Of a DNA stretch of 17,210 bases, positions 10,201-15,951 are shown in pieces; the stretch's first letter is position 1, and each line of letters begins with the position of its first letter. The notes beneath the pieces were generated by a model. That model had not been told where the DNA came from. It saw only the letters and a list, made by a program, of their open reading frames with translations, and made no database searches. Source of the DNA: an uncultured Clostridium sp. (lineage in GTDB: Bacteria; Bacillota; Clostridia; Lachnospirales; Lachnospiraceae); the NCBI GenBank assembly GCA_958349075.1, contig CATWBR010000031.1:1-17210 (forward strand), read 5' to 3'. A program made the position numbers and the translations under genes.

Positions 10201-11311
10201 TTTCAGGTTTTTCTTCGATTTCTTCTTCTGTTCCTTTGGAAGGCTCTTTGGCTGGATCTTCCTGTGAATCTCCCTTCGATTCTTCCTGGAAAGGCAGCCC
10301 GGCGCCGCCGGATCCGGAGGTTCCGCCGCCGCTTGGAATACTTCCGCCGGGGTTTGAGCCGTTGTCGGAATCAGAGGAGGAATCACCTGAACTGTCCTGG
10401 CCGGGAACTACGGTTTCGGCATTGCCGGATTGACTGCCGCTGGGAACAGAGGAATCCTGTTCGCCGGAACTGCTGTTATCGGAACCGGAGGAAGTGTTCC
10501 CGCCGGAATTGCCGTTATCGGAACCGGAGGAGGTATTCCCGCCGGAATTGCCGCTATCGGAACCGGTATGCTCAGATTTATCGCTGTTGGAGGAAGAACC
10601 TTCCGATTTGTCTGATTTGCCTCCGGAAGAATCGTGATCCGGGGACTTTGAGTCTGCCCCGTTCAGGGATTGAAAAGTTAATTGAGACGGACGGTCTGTT
10701 ACGGACGCTGCTTCTGCATTTGAATCCGTGGCAATCTTTTGGCTGTCTTCAGTAGTATCTGCCGGCTTATGTCTATCAGGTTTACCGCCTCGCTTTATAC
10801 TGTCCGTATCGTCCGTCTCATCCGTGTCACCCGTCTCCTCGATCCTTGCAATCTCTCCGAATTCAAACAGATTGCGGATTTTAGTAAAATGTGGAGCTGT
10901 TTCCTCTGTGTCGCCTGAAAAGGCGTAATCCCCGAAGCCGACGATGCTTTTCGGAAGGATCAGTTCGCCTCCCAGTTCACCAAGCCCATAGAACAGGTAC
11001 GAACCAACGTAGGTAATGCCTTTCCCAATGACCAGGGTATGAATTTCTTCGCTATAGTCCAAAAACGGGGCTGTGTCCGCCTCGAAATCGTCGGTGTCTC
11101 CGGTTCCGGAAAGAGTCAGCACTCCGTCTTTCAGTTTGGCGGTAATATTTGTACCGATACGAAAACTTTTAGATTTGCTGCCCGTTGCATAGGCGGCCAT
11201 GAAGCCGAGATTCAGATGGCTCAACAACAGGCAGAGAACCACCAGGAACGCCAAAAAGCGGCGTCGCGGGCCTCTGCGCAAAATTCTTTTTTTCAGAGAG
11301 TTTATCCTCAT
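4298..11311 (-). CDS. Giant secreted adhesin-like protein with beta-helix repeats
   Basis: A predicted 2337-aa extracellular protein. A basic N-terminus and hydrophobic core (19-40) end in AAYA, a standard signal peptidase site after about A42. Residues 50-145 resemble BspA-family leucine-rich proteins (DGVLTLSGTG, then LVIGKGITYVG and YAFSG). A long Ser/Gly/Asp/Glu linker follows (160-450) with 13-aa and 9-aa tandem repeats, then a beta-sandwich-like part, another SPSEA/TTRA repeat linker (about 560-605), an Ig-like part, and a segment beginning VYLDSQNGDDSRDG near residue 755 that typically opens a right-handed beta-helix. About ten repeats of the form xITGGTVxGNVYGGG lie between about 950 and 1290. 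The last 800 residues look like Ig-type sandwiches. The protein ends LPASGS with no hydrophobic tail, so no sortase anchor is seen. AGGAGGA-like TCCTCC complement sits 7-12 bases before the start. It is the last gene of the fibre operon. Binding partner unknown. Confidence 0.9.
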   Translation of the reverse strand: MRINSLKKRILRRGPRRRFLAFLVVLCLLLSHLNLGFMAAYATGSKSKSFRIGTNITAKLKDGVLTLSGTGDTDDFEADTAPFLDYSEEIHTLVIGKGITYVGSYLFYGLGELGGELILPKSIVGFGDYAFSGDTEETAPHFTKIRNLFEFGEIARIEETGDTDETDDTDSIKRGGKPDRHKPADTTEDSQKIATDSNAEAASVTDRPSQLTFQSLNGADSKSPDHDSSGGKSDKSEGSSSNSDKSEHTGSDSGNSGGNTSSGSDNGNSGGNTSSGSDNSSSGEQDSSVPSGSQSGNAETVVPGQDSSGDSSSDSDNGSNPGGSIPSGGGTSGSGGAGLPFQEESKGDSQEDPAKEPSKGTEEEIEEKPENRPDDETQQELPDDETQQELPEDETQQELPEDETREELPEGETQEKLPEGETQEEMPEGETQEEMPEGETEVVLPEELVEEPEKLYIIEEITEQEISNPETLFYQGQSGTVICSDDNLTFLEAATTAGYQPADATILVTLDDKLELELPLTDGLLRLPDCPKELADPYEESGLVTYVFSGWTGTRSGRKASPSEAASSSEAASPSETVPTTRASSPSEAAPTTRAASPSEADSPSGAHALPLPAGDCLAAGDYLEVGKAEHLNLYSVWESSSRYQFKVITDLEEETAVYTLADKKGGRTISAPDGYTFIFQWQIAPKNDDSSALWEDIEGANKPVFRRVLSPSDKGMQLRCRVMAVRLLRSFSTVELPTMYSDPADVLAEVHTVYLDSQNGDDSRDGNTPETAVKTLDTAAKKLKTANPDGTVTTNRIVICGTYTVEDCHILKDSPISVTVKGYDANATFQCIREATDASDYALFLYSDFCFESITLSGSPLHIYAQGYSLTIGRDVVTPSAFYLYGAGRNQLCDGTGRTITVLSGRVTRLIGYIRSSSTLDAKNSESVITIDGTAWVDSIVAGSASGAILNGNVKINVTGGTVPQIIGGNQGFQSNPSPYSGTTEINISGGTVSTVYGAGSGRNLSVPTYQGTLKITVTGGTVTDLYGAGSAAYVISNDTASAVDITVSGGTVKNLFAAGRGWDPTSSFGFSTDTVPVPQKLNNPASDLGSLTGNAAIKVTGGTVGNIYSSGEGIQRPDHSINDTRANAYLKGTSSVSISGGTVTGNVYGGGKGVSENGYEECARIDGSSAVNISGSAVIQGDVYGGGQYGPVNGSTSVGITGGTVEGNVFGGAVGTSGTVLVTGGSTLNMTGGLVQGNLYGGSKLSNDGSQLSDEEAIPDLVFVNLTGGTVRGNVFGGSYQGTVNGSTHVHVGLNALKACSYYSQHQDKIPSLAASALSVEDSVYAGGDFGGEQVDYDAITVAGTSHVYIDGTGYDTGGSGGTGKPAMNLAGGVFGSGSSCDAGKTRIVTLYNYGSVVRDTGNAVTGATRTLTAIQRADRVLLVNSHICLTGRSDVANANQTALYSLNRIGDHGESGSLGNLGNGLVLQDGSTLVLKSAAIEVARFASVDVSGDKVSLATITQTPNTLLLDTGTIFRISYTDPSSGSTVYGPVAGYGYLLAGESTEGYVYGRISPSDSSPDGGFSDGEGQEIGFTAVTAVSPPYRYWKVQGAGDREVVRYTMLTAKTLSEDEPGYGSDGFSVATGVIELSPADSGSVYTIKSITLPVSTSGFTLADAAKNGAGTSGTWVTSEANQAHGGTAVDLESQKAAISKNPLSVFGLYMTTGTGFISEGAADGKVLSNASSSGGGTNSVIGQSTTGVISGDRVVPQIEFYLTYHNNITASRNLGTVQIVIERSVDGQIQETTAMNIEIATRASSLSSLSVDLYATQSGSYTGSLFIPAGNRSLQLNGVETSQGANLVAEGADMKGQNFSLSMLPSKKQGWLSSGLMTEQCDMGSFKSPVTIGSTDSRYEAMIDFTLKNAPGFAPKETEDVVTLTLKDLNESDSVFTVLIRIHWNKSVVTSTGAGAGRQYNETPTGSNPSISDKSAVSAAFTVSAADTGGLWLELQDKDGSKKNLPAGTKMTLLGSTDFYLYQATGTEEEQIIRLTDFTSMSGRGNPAGMLSGTLTVILDFGFASTPPEAGEYSLHLRDSMGADNMGAVFTIDGGSASAALSSIGGDGLSKGTHTFALQLTAGSDTRFSGGAAAVLSPEDGSSFPENVKFTVNGSNYYPSGGKVYIPLSKAGTYELEMDTGKTAGLSEGSHTLNARIFPLGENAGAVDTLDASAAYSVYPNPSYGLHVSLDSGSRAAAPGSTLAFKVTYSVQNTAPSNHSIAVSAERKTDGTYTELTPAWTAGGNTSLTAEQGEQEITVTLPAALEPGTYRLRFRLGNQEVPFNLIVRQLSEEEKELPASGS
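7460..8450 (-). repeat. GGTV beta-helix repeats inside the giant adhesin
   Basis: About ten degenerate protein repeats with the core GGTV followed after two to four residues by YGGG, YGAG, FGGA or similar. They occur every 25-40 residues (residues about 950-1290). The periodic glycines and short hydrophobic strands fit a parallel beta-helix stalk or binding surface. The repeats are conserved at protein level but divergent in DNA, so they are not recent tandem duplications. Confidence 0.75.
9509..9630 (-). repeat. 36-base SPSEA/TTRA linker repeats in the adhesin gene
   Basis: Two clear 36-base units (9522-9557 and 9558-9593) encode variants of SPSEAAPTTRAA, flanked by shorter SPSEA copies. 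The period is a multiple of three, so copy-number change would keep the frame. They make a Ser/Pro/Ala/Glu linker between the N-terminal and beta-helix parts. Confidence 0.7.
9974..10189 (-). repeat. 27-base tandem repeats coding an acidic stalk
   Basis: Eight consecutive 27-base units encode DETQQELPE-type 9-residue repeats (residues 375-446). The first three protein copies (highest coordinates) are nearly identical in DNA; later copies drift to GETQEEMPE. This gives a strongly acidic, extended spacer. The period keeps the reading frame, so length variation among strains is expected. Confidence 0.85.
10476..10566 (-). repeat. 39-base Ser/Gly/Asn repeats in the adhesin linker
   Basis: Two full units (10476-10514 and 10515-10553) and the start of a third encode GSDNGNSGGNTSS, within a larger Ser/Gly/Asp-rich linker. 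Nearly identical DNA suggests recent duplication. Confidence 0.7.
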
Positions 11312-11333
11312 GGCGATTCCTCCATTTGAAAAG

Positions 11334-11353
11334 CCGGGAACGGACTGTTCCGG
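11334..11353 (-). promoter_or_regulatory. Hairpin in the leader of the giant adhesin gene
   Basis: CCGGGAAC (11334-11341) pairs with GTTCCGG (11347-11353) with one bulged base. On the minus strand it is followed by CTTTTC and, about 10 bases later, by the adhesin ribosome binding site. It could lower read-through into the 7-kb gene or shape its leader. The T-run is too short to call it a terminator. Confidence 0.3.
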
Positions 11354-11364
11354 TTATGATAATT

Positions 11365-12120
11365 TTAAAGTCCTTTCAGATTGATCTGATCGGCAAAGGG
11401 TGTGCTGTCCCGGCTCAGATCGGCCGACGGGGCCAGCTTCAAAAGGACGAGTGAGTAAACACCGCAGCCGGGAGAGCGAAAAATATAACCGCCGTCCGAT
11501 GATACGATCCGGTCGTCGGTGGCGTCGGGGATCACGTTATCGGGGAGCAGAAGAGGGATGTTTTTTGCCGAGTCGGTGCAGGTTACGGTAAGTACCGCCG
11601 CAGTGCCGCCGGTCTTGTCATCCACCAGATACTGATTGCCGAGAGCCATTTTAAATGTGGCCGAGAGCGTTTTCTGATAAGGTGATGTGGCGGTTACGGA
11701 AACGGTAACATCACTGCTGTCCTGGCCGGGGGAGACCGTGATAAGCCCCGTATTTTCAGCGCCGCCCGATAAAAGGCCGGAACCGTTCGTTCCTGAGCTG
11801 CCGTCCGTTCCGTTGACGATGCTGTAGGTATAACTGATGTCTGTAGAAGTTATTCTTTGGGAATCGGCATAGTTATAAACGTTTAACTGAAAAACTCCGG
11901 ACTGGGGATCGATATAATAAAAGGTATCTTCCGGCGGATTTTCTTTCAGCAGATCACTGGTGAAATAGAAATCCTGGGCCGACGCAATTCCGGCCTTTTG
12001 ATGCTGTGTTACATAGCGGGCAGCGGTAATACCGGCAAAGGATATTAAAAGGATTGCCGCCGGCAGCGCTGCCGGCAGGAGACGCCGTTTGATAAAGGCG
12101 CCCGTGGCGGATTGTTTCAT
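11365..12120 (-). CDS. SipW-substrate-like secreted fibre or accessory protein (251 aa)
   Basis: A predicted exported protein. Residues 11-34 form a basic then hydrophobic signal followed by GITAARYVT, which resembles the signal of SipW-processed TasA/camelysin proteins and matches the GGTMARYVT of the 205-aa protein in this locus. The mature part is beta-rich, with FYFTSD shortly after the signal, a Ser/Gly-rich loop (GTDGSSGTNGSG) and two cysteines in the C-terminal half (VTCTD and PGCGV) that could form a disulfide. There is no C-terminal membrane segment. AGGAGGT lies 7-13 bases before the ATG, and the gene starts 18 bases after the 187-aa gene. A domain family for the mature part was not recognised; it may be a minor fibre subunit, cap, or adaptor for the giant adhesin encoded next. 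Confidence 0.85.
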   Translation of the reverse strand: MKQSATGAFIKRRLLPAALPAAILLISFAGITAARYVTQHQKAGIASAQDFYFTSDLLKENPPEDTFYYIDPQSGVFQLNVYNYADSQRITSTDISYTYSIVNGTDGSSGTNGSGLLSGGAENTGLITVSPGQDSSDVTVSVTATSPYQKTLSATFKMALGNQYLVDDKTGGTAAVLTVTCTDSAKNIPLLLPDNVIPDATDDRIVSSDGGYIFRSPGCGVYSLVLLKLAPSADLSRDSTPFADQINLKGL

Positions 12121-12138
12121 TTATTTACCTCCTGTCCG

Positions 12139-12702
12139 TTATGGCGTGGCACCCGGCAGAGCCTGCTTCGCATCAATGGTCATGGTTACCAGATCGATTT
12201 CATCCGACAGGCTTTCATCGGCATCATCGGAAGGCCATTCGACGGTTAAAACATAGGTATGGGTGACGCCGGAAGAAGAGAAGGGCAGCAGGCCCCCTGT
12301 CCAGAAGAGCTGCCCTTCAGTTGCGGCTGCCACGTAGCTGCCTTCCGGAGCGGATGGCCCGGCGCCCTGCAATTGATAGGTAAGCGGCAGATTGCCGGTG
12401 GTGGCGATAGTGATGGAATACTCCTGAGCCACCTCACTGACCGTACTGTTTTTCTTATTTGTTACTGCAAAGGTGATTGCTTTTTTCTGTGCCGGCATCA
12501 TGCCGGCCAGCTCGGCTGTCAGATCCACCTGGTTTTGCTTTGAATCCGTTACATCCAGGGCAAATGCGGCCGTTTTTGCTGCGGCAGAACCTGAGACACT
12601 GCCGCTGTAAAATGCATAAGTAGTTCCGATAATCAACGCGCCCGCTGCGGACAGGCAGGACAGGTACGCGGCGATTCTGACAGCCGTCAGATGTTTTTTC
12701 AT
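12139..12702 (-). CDS. TasA/camelysin-like protein with SipW-type signal (187 aa)
   Basis: A predicted secreted fibre subunit. The N-terminus (K2-K3, hydrophobic 10-28) ends in IGTTYAFYSG, the classic SipW-cognate pattern with likely cleavage after A30. The mature part begins with SVSGSAAAKTAAFALDV, like the TasA/camelysin start in which an Ala/Ser-rich strand precedes the beta-sandwich, and contains an AITFAVTNKKNS strand-and-turn typical of that fold. It is shorter than TasA of Bacillus. Its start overlaps the stop of the second signal peptidase gene by 4 bases (ATGA) and has GGGGGA as ribosome binding site, so peptidase and substrate are translationally coupled. The family assignment is by motif; polymerisation is inferred. 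Confidence 0.85.
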   Translation of the reverse strand: MKKHLTAVRIAAYLSCLSAAGALIIGTTYAFYSGSVSGSAAAKTAAFALDVTDSKQNQVDLTAELAGMMPAQKKAITFAVTNKKNSTVSEVAQEYSITIATTGNLPLTYQLQGAGPSAPEGSYVAAATEGQLFWTGGLLPFSSSGVTHTYVLTVEWPSDDADESLSDEIDLVTMTIDAKQALPGATP

Positions 12703-13214
12703 ATTCTGTCCCCCTTTCCGTGATCATTTATTCTCTTTATAAAGCCTGGAAGGATCCAAATCAAAAGTCCCAGAAATAATATCGTCAGGATACCTTTCGG
12801 CTTACGCAAAAAAAGTAATGTGTTTCCCACACCGGGAAGAATCAGGATGACACGCCCTGCAATCTGTTCCGGCCGAACGGGATCTTCGTCCTGTGTATTA
12901 TTGTTATCACCTTTTGTGATACTTCCCTCATTGGTCTGTTTGACAATGCGATGGGTGATTAGGATGCCGTCATTCCAAAAGCTAATTATATCGCCCGGAT
13001 CATATTGTGCTTCACGCCGGATAATCAGTTGGTCTCCGGCTGAAAAAGCGGGTTCCATACTGCCGGATAATACCGTGACGGAAGAATAACCTAAAACTGA
13101 GGGCAGCTTTTGACCAAAAACGGCGCATGCAGTAATTTGATAGAGACACGCTGCCGAAAAGAGAACAAGGATTAAGAAAATCAAATGCCGTAACAATTTA
13201 ACTATTATTTTCAT
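12699..13214 (-). CDS. sipW: Signal peptidase I, SipW type (second copy)
   Basis: A membrane serine protease that removes signal peptides on the outer face of the membrane. An N-terminal membrane segment (11-33) precedes the catalytic S52 in LSGSMEP. The general base is H88 in ITHRIV, where ordinary bacterial type I peptidases have lysine; that His and the following aspartates (D103 and D109 in GDNNNTQD) mark the ER/archaeal-like SipW subtype. A C-terminal membrane segment ends in basic residues. The ATG at 13214 is preferred: it follows the upstream stop by 7 bases and has GAGGAG 13 bases upstream. An in-frame ATG at 13238 would overlap the upstream gene, add eight residues (MPRRIDNT) and lacks a ribosome binding site. 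It overlaps the 187-aa gene and probably serves it and the 251-aa protein. Confidence 0.92.
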   Translation of the reverse strand: MKIIVKLLRHLIFLILVLFSAACLYQITACAVFGQKLPSVLGYSSVTVLSGSMEPAFSAGDQLIIRREAQYDPGDIISFWNDGILITHRIVKQTNEGSITKGDNNNTQDEDPVRPEQIAGRVILILPGVGNTLLFLRKPKGILTILFLGLLIWILPGFIKRINDHGKGDRI

Positions 13215-13221
13215 GGTATTG

Positions 13222-15015
13222 TCAATTCTCCTCGGCATGAATCAGAAGCTGGAGCGTGTAAATCCCGCCGGTTTCCCCTATCGCGGTATCGGCTGCGTCA
13301 TTCCCCGCAAACGGCCATTCCCAGTCCAATTGGTATGTAATAAATTCATTTGCGCCGATTTTATCCTGCAAGGTCAGCTTGCCGTCCGTGATAGAACCGG
13401 AAACGGCCTGCCTGGTGATTTTGCTGCCATTCGTTTTTAATGGGGTCAGCGTAAAGTGAAGAGGAAGATGGAGCTGTCCCTCGGAAATATCCAGTGTAAG
13501 ATTTAACTCCCTGGAGAGCGTGTTTTTTAACTGAAAACGGTAAAATCCGGAAGAGCCAGGGGCTACCTTTTCCGCAAGTCCGCTTGTTCGGTTATAGAAC
13601 AAATCGATTATTTCGCCCTGGTTCCACGGAGCATAATGAGCGGAATCTTTTACGTTTCCCCAAAAAGTCAACTCCCCGTCCCCGGTATTTTCGGTACTGT
13701 CCTCGGTGCTTTCGGTACTGTCCTCAGTGCTTTCGGTACTGTCCTCGGTGCTTTCGGTACTGTCTTCGGTGCTTTCGGTACTGGTCTCGGTGCTTTCGGT
13801 ACTGTCCTCGGTGCTTTCAGTGCTGTCCTCGGTGCTTTCAGTGCTTTCTGTGTGGCTGCCGCCATGGCCTCCGCTGTTGTGTTTGCCGCCGCCGTCCCCG
13901 GCTGAGGATTCAGAGCCGCCCGATATCTCAGGAGCGCCCGCTGTCTCAGGAGCGGCAGGTGAAAGGGATGGCGCTACACTGTCCGGGGCGGCGTCAGGAC
14001 CGGCATCGGTATTTGGATTAGCGGAAGGACTGCTCCCGCCGGAGACGCCCGATGTCTCCGATGGGCTGTCGGCCTCTGTCTGGCGTTCTTGTATCGGTGA
14101 AGCGTTTCCGCCTATAGGCATAACGGTTTCATTATTAATAATCACTCCGTTTTCACCGGGAGCCTGGACTTCCGCACCCGGGAGAGTTACAGTCCCATCC
14201 GGACTGATTAACGTTTCATCCGAAAGGGTGACGGTGCCGTCCGGTTGTATGGTATAACCGTCTCCTGTAATCTGACCGTCGGGATAAATGACGGTGTCAT
14301 CCGGTAAAATAACTGCGGCAATGCCGTTACCGCCGCCGCTTGGGATAACAATGGTGCCGTCCGGCAGATGGACAGCGCCTCCCGGCGTCACAATGACACC
14401 GCTGCTGGTAGAGGCCGTACCGGATGGCGTTGTGATCCATCCGCGGTCGTCGGCATAAAGCTGCCGGTCCGGCAGAAGCGTAATTTGGCCCTCATCGAGT
14501 TCGATGACGAGTTCCAATATTCTGATATCCACGGCAACGGTGATAGCGTAGTCCTGGTTAGCGTCTTTGGTGATAATCACACCCTGCTCATTTTTGTCCG
14601 GCGATATGGTGACCGGCTGTTTCGCATCCACGGAGCCGTCCTGGTTATAAACGGTTATCGTGTGTTCCCCAAATGAGACATTGGGAAATAAAAAACGTCC
14701 CTCCAAATCGGTAACCGTCGAGACGGGATCACTGTGGAGTTCGACATGCCGTCCGGCAGCCGGGGAGCCGTCCGAATAGAAGATGCGCCCTGTAATATGT
14801 GTCATGGTTCTGGCGGCAGATTCTTCCGGAGTAAGTAGAATCGTGTCGATGATTTGCCCTGCCGGCTTTTGCCCTGCACGTTTGCCCAGCAAATACCCGG
14901 CAACGCAGGAAGTAATAAGAGCCAGAAACAGCAGCAGGAGCAGAAGCAGCCACCGTCTTTTGGATTCATCATCCCTCGGGGCAGGGGGAGAGGCAGTATT
15001 GAAAATTTGCGCCAT
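13222..15015 (-). CDS. Membrane-tethered stalk protein with TasA-like C-terminal domain
   Basis: A 597-aa protein of unrecognised name. A cytoplasmic basic N-terminus (to R21) is followed by a hydrophobic run (22-43) that contains ITSC at 34-37, a lipobox match, but stays hydrophobic afterwards, so it may be a membrane anchor or a lipoprotein. Residues about 75-140 look like a carboxypeptidase-regulatory-type beta-sandwich (GRIFYSDGSPAAGRHVEL and TDLEGRFLFPNV). Short strand repeats with PDGT and PDDT follow (about 195-300), then a Ser/Pro linker and an STESTED stalk (about 385-445). The last 150 residues (FWGNVKDSAHYAPWNQGE to the end) have VAPGSSGFYRFQLKN and TYQLDWEWPFAG, resembling a TasA-like sandwich. 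TAAGGAGGT lies 9 bases upstream of the ATG. Inferred role: fibre base or adaptor. Confidence 0.85.
   Translation of the reverse strand: MAQIFNTASPPAPRDDESKRRWLLLLLLLFLALITSCVAGYLLGKRAGQKPAGQIIDTILLTPEESAARTMTHITGRIFYSDGSPAAGRHVELHSDPVSTVTDLEGRFLFPNVSFGEHTITVYNQDGSVDAKQPVTISPDKNEQGVIITKDANQDYAITVAVDIRILELVIELDEGQITLLPDRQLYADDRGWITTPSGTASTSSGVIVTPGGAVHLPDGTIVIPSGGGNGIAAVILPDDTVIYPDGQITGDGYTIQPDGTVTLSDETLISPDGTVTLPGAEVQAPGENGVIINNETVMPIGGNASPIQERQTEADSPSETSGVSGGSSPSANPNTDAGPDAAPDSVAPSLSPAAPETAGAPEISGGSESSAGDGGGKHNSGGHGGSHTESTESTEDSTESTEDSTESTETSTESTEDSTESTEDSTESTEDSTESTEDSTENTGDGELTFWGNVKDSAHYAPWNQGEIIDLFYNRTSGLAEKVAPGSSGFYRFQLKNTLSRELNLTLDISEGQLHLPLHFTLTPLKTNGSKITRQAVSGSITDGKLTLQDKIGANEFITYQLDWEWPFAGNDAADTAIGETGGIYTLQLLIHAEEN
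13691..13851 (-). repeat. 21-base tandem repeats coding the STESTED stalk
   Basis: Seven consecutive 21-base units (13691-13837) plus a partial one encode the 7-residue repeat STESTED in the 597-aa protein. Units differ by only one to three bases. The period keeps the frame, so stalk length can change by slippage or recombination. The opposite strand is also open across it, only because of base composition. Confidence 0.9.
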
Positions 15016-15040
15016 TTTTCCTGTACCTCCTTATAGGTAG

Positions 15041-15147
15041 TGAAAACAATCTGTTTTCAGCCTGCAGGAAAAGGCGTCACGGTCTGTGATGCCCTTTCCT
15101 GAGGGCTGATTTTTCCCCTGAGGGGACCGCCCCGGCACAGGGGGCGG
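15041..15147. promoter_or_regulatory. Hairpin cluster between the TasA-like and 597-aa genes
   Basis: Three inverted repeats fill this 152-base gap. (1) CCGCCCC (15127-15133) with GGGGCGG (15141-15147) lies just after the 205-aa stop on the minus strand. (2) A long stem pairs 15065-15080 with 15086-15101, extended by TCAGCC (15057-15062) with GGCTGA (15104-15109); five Ts follow it only on the plus strand. (3) TGAAAACA (15041-15048) pairs with TGTTTTCA (15052-15059), just before the 597-aa ribosome binding site. Structures 2 and 3 share bases 15057-15059, so they compete. A role in mRNA 3'-end protection or partial termination is inferred. Confidence 0.55.
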
Positions 15148-15168
15148 GAAATGGATAGTGATATGTGG

Positions 15169-15786
15169 TTAAGGGGTTGTTCCCTCGTTTGGAGCAATCT
15201 GCTTGCCGTTGATGGTAATATCCAGCTTCCAGGTCTTTCCGGCATCGTCGTTGTCGTTACTGGATTTAGTATCACCATCTCCGAATCCCCATGCCCAGAA
15301 AACTGTGATGTCCTTTTTCATATCATTAGATGTACTGGAATAGTCAATAGTACCCGTTGGAATATTAAACTTATCCAGAGTGCTACCTAAATTTGAGCCG
15401 GTGATTTCTTCAGTTGAAAACAGCAAATCATCCGGTAAAGTGGTTCCGGATGCGGCTTTGACAGCTACATCGTACTGAATACCCACGTCACTGCCGGAGC
15501 CGTCGATTTCAATTGTGAAGCTTCCACTTGTACCGGGAGCGATAACGTCTTCTTTAAGAGTGGTTCCGTCATAACTGGTTCGATTCGTGGTGTCGCCCAA
15601 GTCAATAGGAGTAAATGTAGAATCGCTATTATTGGCTTTAAAACTCCATGCTGCTACAGTGGCTGTGGCCGAGCCGGTTACTTCTGTTACATATCGGGCC
15701 ATGGTTCCGCCCAGGAGACAGGTACTGATTACAGTCAGCATCAGGGCAAGGGCGCCCAGGCGGCCTACATAAGACTTTTTCTTCAT
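15169..15786 (-). CDS. TasA/camelysin-like fibre protein (205 aa)
   Basis: A predicted major secreted subunit. MKKK and a hydrophobic core (10-27) lead to LLGGTMARYVTE, a SipW-cognate signal with likely cleavage around A30. The mature protein opens with GSATATVAAWSFKAN, where the Ala/Val-rich strand and W-S-F match the start of TasA-like proteins. It continues with a beta-rich body including DVIAPGTSGSFTIEIDGSGS and GIQYDVAVKA, typical of the family's edge strands. No cysteines occur in the mature part. The length is near that of camelysin/TasA. GAGGAAGAG lies 9-17 bases upstream of the ATG. It follows the first signal peptidase gene after a 165-base hairpin-rich gap and is followed by another hairpin-rich gap, which suggests its own mRNA level. 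Polymerisation into fibres is inferred from the family and was not tested. Confidence 0.88.
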   Translation of the reverse strand: MKKKSYVGRLGALALMLTVISTCLLGGTMARYVTEVTGSATATVAAWSFKANNSDSTFTPIDLGDTTNRTSYDGTTLKEDVIAPGTSGSFTIEIDGSGSDVGIQYDVAVKAASGTTLPDDLLFSTEEITGSNLGSTLDKFNIPTGTIDYSSTSNDMKKDITVFWAWGFGDGDTKSSNDNDDAGKTWKLDITINGKQIAPNEGTTP

Positions 15787-15817
15787 TATGTACTCTTCCT
15801 CGCTTTCTTAAATAAAT

Positions 15818-15861
15818 GGGGAACCGTGTTGTGGTTATATATCGCCCAGGCACGGTTCCCT
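15818..15861 (-). promoter_or_regulatory. Hairpin between sip1 and the TasA-like gene
   Basis: GGGGAACCGTG (15818-15828) pairs with CACGGTTCCCT (15851-15861), 10 Watson-Crick pairs plus one wobble, loop 22 bases. On the minus strand it is followed by ATTTATTTAA, then by the ribosome binding site of the TasA-like gene. It may be a leaky terminator or a leader structure. Two imperfect GC-rich direct repeats (each with CAGGCAGAAG, 15887-15896 and 15934-15943) lie between it and the sip1 stop. Confidence 0.5.
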
Positions 15862-15951
15862 CATGTGCCTGCGGCAGTCTGCACCCAGGCAGAAGTCTGG
15901 TTATTGTTACGGCTTTAGTCTGCGCTGTGCCCGCAGGCAGAAGCCGGTGCA

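Noticed and set aside
10072..10755. 227-codon plus-strand frame opposite the adhesin linker
   Set aside because: Arg/Leu-rich shadow of the acidic repeats on the coding strand, with no domain.
13215..13238. Upstream start of sip2 at 13238
   Set aside because: No ribosome binding site and a 17-base overlap with the previous gene; the ATG at 13214 has GAGGAG upstream and fits the family's N-terminus.
13584..14257. Long plus-strand frames opposite the STESTED and Ser/Pro region
   Set aside because: They are open only because of the 21-base repeats and base composition; the translations are simple repeats and lack ribosome binding sites, while the minus-strand gene has a strong one.
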